Shown piece after piece: positions 59,539 to 64,000 of a DNA stretch of 64,000 nt. Every line of letters begins with the position of its first letter. Position 1 is the first letter of the stretch. The notes below the pieces were generated by a model. It was not told where the DNA came from. It ran no database searches and saw only the letters and a list, made by a program, of their open reading frames with translations. Position numbers and translations under genes: made by a program. The DNA comes from Streptomyces griseicoloratus (lineage in GTDB: Bacteria > Actinomycetota > Actinomycetes > Streptomycetales > Streptomycetaceae): contig NZ_JACVQF010000225.1 in assembly GCF_014534645.1 (NCBI RefSeq), forward strand, positions 1-64,000, read 5' to 3'.

Positions 59539-59586
59539 CCAGGGGGCGGAGCCCCCTGGCCGGGGCCGAAGGGGCGGAACCCCTTC
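59539..59586. repeat. pair of GC-rich hairpins of streptomycete intergenic type
   Basis: CCAGGGGGC-gga-GCCCCCTGG (59539-59559) followed by GAAGGGG-cggaa-CCCCTTC (59568-59586). Such paired hairpins, with a cgga loop, are a common dispersed element in Streptomyces, by memory. Placed at the end of mqnE (the last hairpin overlaps its stop), it can serve as its terminator. Confidence 0.7.
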
Positions 59587-60748
59587 AGACCCGCATCGGC
59601 TGCGGCGACTCCCGGCGCGCCGGGTCGGGACCCTCGTACTCCCGGATGATCTCGTACCGCGTGTTGCGCTCCACCGGCCGGAAGCCCGCGTCGCGGATCA
59701 GCTCCAGCAGGTCCTCGCGGGTGAGCTTGTTCGGCGTGCCGTAGTTGTCGGCGTCGTGCGTGATCTTGTACTCGACGACCGAGCCGTCCATGTCGTCGGC
59801 GCCGTGCTGGAGGGCCAGTTGGGCCGTCTGGACGCCGTGCATGACCCAGAAGACCTTGACGTGCGGGACGTTGTCGAAGAGCAGCCGCGAGACCGCGAAG
59901 GTCTTCAGGGCCTCGGCGCCGGTCGCCATCTGCGTGCGCGCCTGGAGGCGGTTGCGGATCTTCCCGTCCTTCATGTCGACGAAGTCGTGCTGGTAGCGCA
60001 GCGGGATGAAGACCTGGAAGCCGTTCGTCTCGTCCTGCAGCTCGCGCAGCCGCAGCACGTGGTCGACGCGGTGGCGCGGCTCCTCGATGTGACCGTAGAG
60101 CATGGTGCACGGGGTCTTCAGGCCCTTCTCGTGCGCCAGCCGGTGGATGCGCGACCAGTCCTCCCAGTGGGTGCGGTGGTCGACGATGTGCTGCCGCACC
60201 TCCCAGTCGAAGATCTCGGCGCCGCCGCCGGTCAGGGACTCCAGCCCGGCGTCGATCAGCTCGTCCAGGATCTCGGAGGCGGACAGCCCGGAGATGGTCT
60301 CGAAGTGGTGGATCTCGGTGGCGGTGAACGCCTTCAGCGAGACGCCCGGCAGGGCGGCCTTCAGCTCCCGCAGCGAGCGCGGGTAGTAGCGCCACGGCAG
60401 GTTCGGGTGCAGCCCGTTGACGATGTGCAGCTCGGTGAGGTTCTCCGCCTCCATCGCCTTGGCGAGCTTGACGGCCTCCTCGATGCGCATCGTGTACGCG
60501 TCCTTCTCGCCCGGCTTGCGCTGGAAGGAGCAGTAGGCGCAGGACGCGGTGCACACGTTCGTCATGTTGAGGTGACGGTTGACGTTGAAGTGGACGACGT
60601 CGCCGTTCTTCCGCGTCCGCACCTCGTGCGCGAGGCCGCCGAGCCAGGCCAGGTCGTCCGACTCGTACAGCGCGATGCCGTCCTCGCGGGTCAGCCGCTC
60701 ACCGGAGCGGACCTTCTCCTCCAGCTCGCGCTTGAGCCCGACGTCCAT
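59585..60748 (-). CDS. mqnE: aminofutalosine synthase
   Basis: 387 aa radical SAM enzyme, second step of the futalosine pathway (adds the SAM 5'-deoxyadenosyl unit to the chorismate-derived product). Radical SAM cysteines C66, C70 and C73 (CTASCAYC). IVNGLHPNLPWRYY and YQHDFVDMKDG separate it from MqnC. ATG at 60748 after AGAGGT. Downstream of an Lrp-type regulator and the ubiX/ubiA/ubiD genes. Confidence 0.95.
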   Translation of the reverse strand: MDVGLKRELEEKVRSGERLTREDGIALYESDDLAWLGGLAHEVRTRKNGDVVHFNVNRHLNMTNVCTASCAYCSFQRKPGEKDAYTMRIEEAVKLAKAMEAENLTELHIVNGLHPNLPWRYYPRSLRELKAALPGVSLKAFTATEIHHFETISGLSASEILDELIDAGLESLTGGGAEIFDWEVRQHIVDHRTHWEDWSRIHRLAHEKGLKTPCTMLYGHIEEPRHRVDHVLRLRELQDETNGFQVFIPLRYQHDFVDMKDGKIRNRLQARTQMATGAEALKTFAVSRLLFDNVPHVKVFWVMHGVQTAQLALQHGADDMDGSVVEYKITHDADNYGTPNKLTREDLLELIRDAGFRPVERNTRYEIIREYEGPDPARRESPQPMRV

Positions 60749-60797
60749 GCCGATACCTCTTTCTGAGACAGACTCCGTAAACCGTACGCCCAGCCGG

Positions 60798-61253
60798 TCA
60801 GACTTCTTCCGGCAGCTCTCCCACCCGGTTCTCCCACTTGGTGGAGAGCACGATCGTGGTGCGGGTCCGGGAGACGCCCTTCGTGCCGGACAGGCGCCGG
60901 ATGATCCGCTCCAGGCCGTCCACGTCGGTCGCGCGCACCTTGAGCATGAAGGAGTCGTCGCCGGCGATGAACCAGCAGTCCTCGATCTCCCGCAGGTCCT
61001 TCAGCCGCTGCGCCACGTCCTCGTGGTCGGCGGCGTCGGAGAGCGAGATGCCGATCAGGGCGGTGACGCCGAGCCCGAGGGAGGCGGCGTCCACGGTGGC
61101 CCGGTAGCCGGTGATGACACCGGCCGCCTCCAGCCGGTTGATGCGGTCGGTGACGCTCGGTCCCGACAGGCCGACGAGGCGTCCCAGCTCGGCGTAGGAG
61201 GCCCGGCCGTTCTCCCTCAGGGCCTGGATGAGCTGCCTGTCCACCGCGTCCAT
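60798..61253 (-). CDS. Lrp/AsnC-family transcriptional regulator
   Basis: 151 aa: N-terminal winged helix (VDRQLIQALRENGRASYAEL, SVTDRINRLEAAGVI) and C-terminal RAM ligand-binding domain (IEDCWFIAGDDSFMLKVRATD). Sits between mqnE and ubiX in the same direction, so a role in menaquinone regulation is possible though unproven; the RAM domain typically binds amino acids. ATG at 61253. Confidence 0.92.
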   Translation of the reverse strand: MDAVDRQLIQALRENGRASYAELGRLVGLSGPSVTDRINRLEAAGVITGYRATVDAASLGLGVTALIGISLSDAADHEDVAQRLKDLREIEDCWFIAGDDSFMLKVRATDVDGLERIIRRLSGTKGVSRTRTTIVLSTKWENRVGELPEEV

Positions 61254-61274
61254 GCGATCGAAGCCTTCCGCTGA

Positions 61275-61300
61275 AGAGTTCTGAGAGGTCTGGAGAGTTC
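61275..61300 (-). promoter_or_regulatory. direct repeat upstream of Lrp-type gene
   Basis: AGAGTTC occurs at 61275-61281 and 61294-61300, 19 bases apart (close to two helical turns), in the 85-bp gap before the regulator gene. This fits an autoregulatory Lrp-type site; inference only. Confidence 0.35.
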
Positions 61301-61338
61301 CTGAAACGTGTGGGGGGAGGTGGTGCTCGGGTGCTGCG

Positions 61339-62013
61339 TCAGTCGGGACGGGAGCCGCCGCCGATCTCGCCGCGCCAGCGGCGGTAGAGGCGGTGCTCGA
61401 CGCCCGCCGCGTCGAGTACGCGTCCGGCGACGAAGTCCACCAGGTCCTGGATGTGCGTCGCCCCCGCGTAGAAGGCCGGCGAGGCGGGCACCACGGTCGC
61501 GCCCGCGTCGTCCAGCGTCACCAGGTTCCGCAGCGTGCGGCCGTCCAGCGGGGTCTCCCGCACGGCCACGACCAGCTTGCGCCCCTCCTTCAGGGTCACG
61601 CTCGCCGACCGCTGCAACAGGTCCTTCGACAGCCCGAGCGCGACACCCGCCACGCAGGCCGTCGACGCGGGCACGATCAGCATGCCCTTGGCGGGGTACG
61701 ACCCCGAGGACGGCCCGGCCGCGAGGTCGCCCGCGCTCCAGTGCCGTACGCCCGAGACGTCGACGTCGAACGTCCCCGGCTTTCCGTCGGCCCCGCGCGC
61801 CAGCCATGCGCTCAGGTCGTCCCGCCAGTGTGCGTCACGGAAGGAGATGCCGGTCTCGTCGAGCAGGGTGAGCCGCGAGGCCCGGCTGACCACCAGGTCG
61901 ACGTCCTCGCCCGCGGCGAGGAGCGCGCGCAGGACTGCGGCGGCGTAGGGCGTGCCGGATGCTCCGGAGACCCCCACGATCCAAGGCGTACGCTGCGCTT
62001 CTCCTGGGTTCAC
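61339..62013 (-). CDS. ubiX: UbiX-like flavin prenyltransferase
   Basis: 224 aa. N-terminal GVSGASGTPYAAAVLR is the FMN-binding hallmark of UbiX/PAD1; PASTACVAGVALGLSKDLLQR and VAVRETPLDGRTLRN follow. Makes the prenylated flavin required by UbiD-type decarboxylases, one of which is encoded just upstream. GTG at 62013, 56 bases from mqnP. Confidence 0.93.
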   Translation of the reverse strand: MNPGEAQRTPWIVGVSGASGTPYAAAVLRALLAAGEDVDLVVSRASRLTLLDETGISFRDAHWRDDLSAWLARGADGKPGTFDVDVSGVRHWSAGDLAAGPSSGSYPAKGMLIVPASTACVAGVALGLSKDLLQRSASVTLKEGRKLVVAVRETPLDGRTLRNLVTLDDAGATVVPASPAFYAGATHIQDLVDFVAGRVLDAAGVEHRLYRRWRGEIGGGSRPD

Positions 62014-62069
62014 ATCTTGAGCCTACCGGCGGACGCGGCAGACCTCAGGACCGGTCCACCGCCTCCGGG

Positions 62070-62975
62070 CTACACCGTCAGGCCCCGAACCAGCAGGTCC
62101 AGCAGCGCGCACACGAACAGGGCGATCCCGATGAAGCCGTTGACGCTGAAGAACGCCCGGTTCAGCCGGGACAGGTCGTTCGGCCGCACGATGCTGTGCT
62201 CGTACACGAACGCGCCCGCCACGATCAGCAGGCCGAGCCAGAAGAAGGCACCGGCGCCGGTCGCGACGGCGTACCAGACGAACAGGGCCGTGGTCACCGT
62301 GTGGCACGCCCGCGCGCCCCAGATGGCCGCCGGGATGCCGAAGCGGGCCGGCACCGACATGACGCCGACCTCCCGGTCGGTCTCGACGTCCTGGCAGGCG
62401 TAGATCAGGTCGAAGCCGCCGATCCAGATGCCGACCGCGAGGCCGAGGATCACCGCGTCCCAGGACCAGCTGCCGCTGATCGCCAGCCAGCCGCCGACCG
62501 GGCCCATCGCCTGGGCGAGTCCGAGGATGGCCTGCGGGAAGTTCGTGAACCGCTTGCCGTACGGATACACCACCATCGGGATGACCGCGACGGGCGCGAG
62601 GGCGAGGCAGAGCGGGTTGAGCAGGGCCGCCGCGCCGAGGAAGACGACGAGGGCGATCAGCGCGCCGGTCCAGGCGTGCCGGACCGACATCGCGCCGGTG
62701 ACCAGCTCGCGGTGGGCGGTGCGCGGGTTGCGGGCGTCGATCTCGCGGTCGATGATCCGGTTGACCGCCATCGCGAAGGTGCGCAGGCCGACCATGGCGA
62801 CGGTGACCAGCAGCAGCCGGCCCCAGTGGATGTTCTCGTCCCACTGGAACATCGCGGTGAGGGAGGCGATGTAGGCGAAGGGCAGCGCGAAGACCGAGTG
62901 CTCGATCATCACCAGGCGCAGGAACGCCCTCGTGCGCCCCGGCTGCTGCGGCAGCGCGGCGGAAGCCGACGTCAC
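62070..62975 (-). CDS. mqnP: UbiA-family prenyltransferase of the futalosine menaquinone pathway
   Basis: 301 aa, about eight membrane helices. The two Asp-rich motifs are present: NRIIDREIDARN and YACQDVETDREVG. Attaches the polyprenyl chain to the naphthoate intermediate. GTG at 62975 overlaps the ubiD stop as GTGA. The symbol rests on the adjacency to ubiD, ubiX and mqnE; no alternative target for a UbiA protein is suggested by the neighbourhood. Confidence 0.9.
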   Translation of the reverse strand: MTSASAALPQQPGRTRAFLRLVMIEHSVFALPFAYIASLTAMFQWDENIHWGRLLLVTVAMVGLRTFAMAVNRIIDREIDARNPRTAHRELVTGAMSVRHAWTGALIALVVFLGAAALLNPLCLALAPVAVIPMVVYPYGKRFTNFPQAILGLAQAMGPVGGWLAISGSWSWDAVILGLAVGIWIGGFDLIYACQDVETDREVGVMSVPARFGIPAAIWGARACHTVTTALFVWYAVATGAGAFFWLGLLIVAGAFVYEHSIVRPNDLSRLNRAFFSVNGFIGIALFVCALLDLLVRGLTV

Positions 62976-64000
62976 AGTCCGTACTCCTTCCAGCGGCGGT
63001 CGACCTTCGCCGCCGTCTCCGGGTCGGACAGCACCATGTCCGGCCAGCCGCCGTCTCGCGTGTACCCCTCCTCGGGCCACTTCTTCGTGGCGTCGATGCC
63101 CGCCTTGCCGCCCCAGAACTGCTGGTAGGAGGCGTGGTCGAGGTGGTCGACGGGGCCCTCGACGACCGTGAGGTCACGGGCGTAGTCGGTGTTGCCGAGC
63201 GCGCGCCAGGCGACCTCGTGCAGGTCGTGCACGTCGCAGTCGGAGTCGACGACCACGATCAGCTTGGTCAGGGACATCATGTGCGCGCCCCAGATGGCGT
63301 GCATCACCTTCTGGGCGTGTTTGGGGTACTTCTTGTCGATCGACACGATCGCACAGTTGTGGAAGCCGCCCGCCTCCGGGAGGTGGTAGTCCACGATGTC
63401 CGGGACGATGATCTTCAGGAGCGGCAGGAAGAAGCGCTCGGTGGCGCGGCCCAGCGGCCCGTCCTCGGTCGGCGGACGCCCGACGACGATCGACTGGAGC
63501 AGCGGGCGCTTCCGCATCGTCACGCAGTCGATCTTCAGCGCCGGGAAGGGCTCCTGGGGCGTGTAGAAGCCGGTGTGGTCACCGAACGGACCCTCCGGCA
63601 GCATCTCGCCGGGCTCCAGCCAGCCCTCCAGCACGACCTCGGCGTTGGCGGGCACCTGGAGCGGCACGGTCTTGCAGTCGACCATCTCGACCCGCTTGCC
63701 CTGCAGGAACCCGGCGAACAGGTACTCGTCGATGTCACCGGGGAGCGGCGCGGTGGAGGCGTACGTCACGGCCGGCGGGCAGCCGAAGGCGATGGCGACG
63801 GGCAGCCGCTCGCCGCGCCGGGCCGCCACCTGGTAGTGGTTCCGGCTGTCCTTGTGGATCTGCCAGTGCATGCCGATGGTGCGCTTGTCGTGGCGCTGGA
63901 GCCGGTACAGGCCCAGGTTGCGGATGCCCGTCTCGGGGTCCTTGGTGTGGGTGAGTCCCAGGTTGAAGAAGGCGCCGCCGTCCTGGGGCCAGGTGAAGAG
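62972..64000 (-). CDS. ubiD: UbiD-family decarboxylase, 5' end beyond window
   Basis: At least 342 aa, open to the right edge; the family is about 480 aa. RNLGLYRLQRHD and GMHWQIHKDS (near the right edge), PEGPFGDHTGFYTP (conserved Glu/Asp region) and VVGRPPTEDGPLGRATE are clear UbiD signatures. It needs prenylated FMN made by UbiX. In this context it should decarboxylate a prenylated futalosine-pathway intermediate. The ATG near 63871 is internal. Coupled to mqnP. Confidence 0.92.
   Translation of the reverse strand, partial: LFTWPQDGGAFFNLGLTHTKDPETGIRNLGLYRLQRHDKRTIGMHWQIHKDSRNHYQVAARRGERLPVAIAFGCPPAVTYASTAPLPGDIDEYLFAGFLQGKRVEMVDCKTVPLQVPANAEVVLEGWLEPGEMLPEGPFGDHTGFYTPQEPFPALKIDCVTMRKRPLLQSIVVGRPPTEDGPLGRATERFFLPLLKIIVPDIVDYHLPEAGGFHNCAIVSIDKKYPKHAQKVMHAIWGAHMMSLTKLIVVVDSDCDVHDLHEVAWRALGNTDYARDLTVVEGPVDHLDHASYQQFWGGKAGIDATKKWPEEGYTRDGGWPDMVLSDPETAAKVDRRWKEYGL

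Noticed and set aside
59520-59590. CRISPR-like or IS-end interpretation of the hairpin pair
   Set aside because: No regularly spaced repeats with unique spacers, no transposase; it fits a dispersed intergenic hairpin element.
57555-60780. A shared 13-base sequence (GACAGACTCCGTA) just before the symporter and mqnE starts
   Set aside because: In one case it contains the ribosome site and in the other it lies upstream of it; positions do not match, so chance is likely.

Overview
The window is high-GC actinobacterial DNA, almost certainly from a Streptomyces chromosome. Coding density is high, third codon positions are G/C, GTG starts are common, genes join by 1-8 base overlaps, and terminators are long GC-rich hairpins without T-tracts. 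Gene content and order (futalosine menaquinone genes, the 14-gene complex I operon, menG, def, an Lrp-mqnE-ubiX-ubiA-ubiD block) recall the central chromosome of S. coelicolor-type species. No tRNA, rRNA, insertion sequence, prophage or CRISPR array was seen.

Left end (1-9090): a surface-glycan locus. A left-truncated polysaccharide deacetylase with an 11-residue tandem repeat faces a coupled five-gene minus-strand operon: DegT-type aminotransferase, Wzx-like flippase fused to a second membrane domain, GT-C-like polytopic protein with a long charged tail, small membrane protein, and exported GH26-like hydrolase. The flippase's extra C-terminal domain looks like a shortened paralogue of the next protein's membrane core. 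This is the least familiar part of the window. From 9499 to 14752 follow fumarylacetoacetase, an M56 peptidase, RecQ and a Uma2-family protein.

Centre (14823-36386): nuoN to nuoA on the minus strand, all 14 subunits of NADH:menaquinone oxidoreductase, preceded by a strong match to the Rex operator. nuoF contains a stretch of atypical codons. Beyond the nuo promoter lie an NlpC/P60 endopeptidase, peptide deformylase, a MenJ-like menaquinone reductase, a GNAT enzyme, a PASTA-domain protein and menG.

Right half (36410-64000): a second glycan module (acyltransferase, deacetylase/GT2 fusion, small membrane protein, divergent GH18-like lipoprotein); mqnC with a degenerate amidohydrolase-like protein; an orphan prepilin peptidase downstream of one of two paralogous receptor Ser/Thr kinases; mqnA; a cold-shock gene; an XRE-cupin regulator divergent from azlCD; a fadD/MaoC-like/TetR lipid locus with three related palindromes; a dicarboxylate symporter; a UdgX-type uracil-DNA glycosylase; and the block ubiD(partial)-mqnP-ubiX-Lrp-mqnE.

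A theme is quinone-dependent respiration: mqnA, mqnE, mqnC, UbiX/UbiA/UbiD homologues, menG and a MenJ-like reductase make and tailor menaquinone, and complex I reduces it, with predicted NADH/NAD+ control through Rex. mqnB and mqnD are not in the window.
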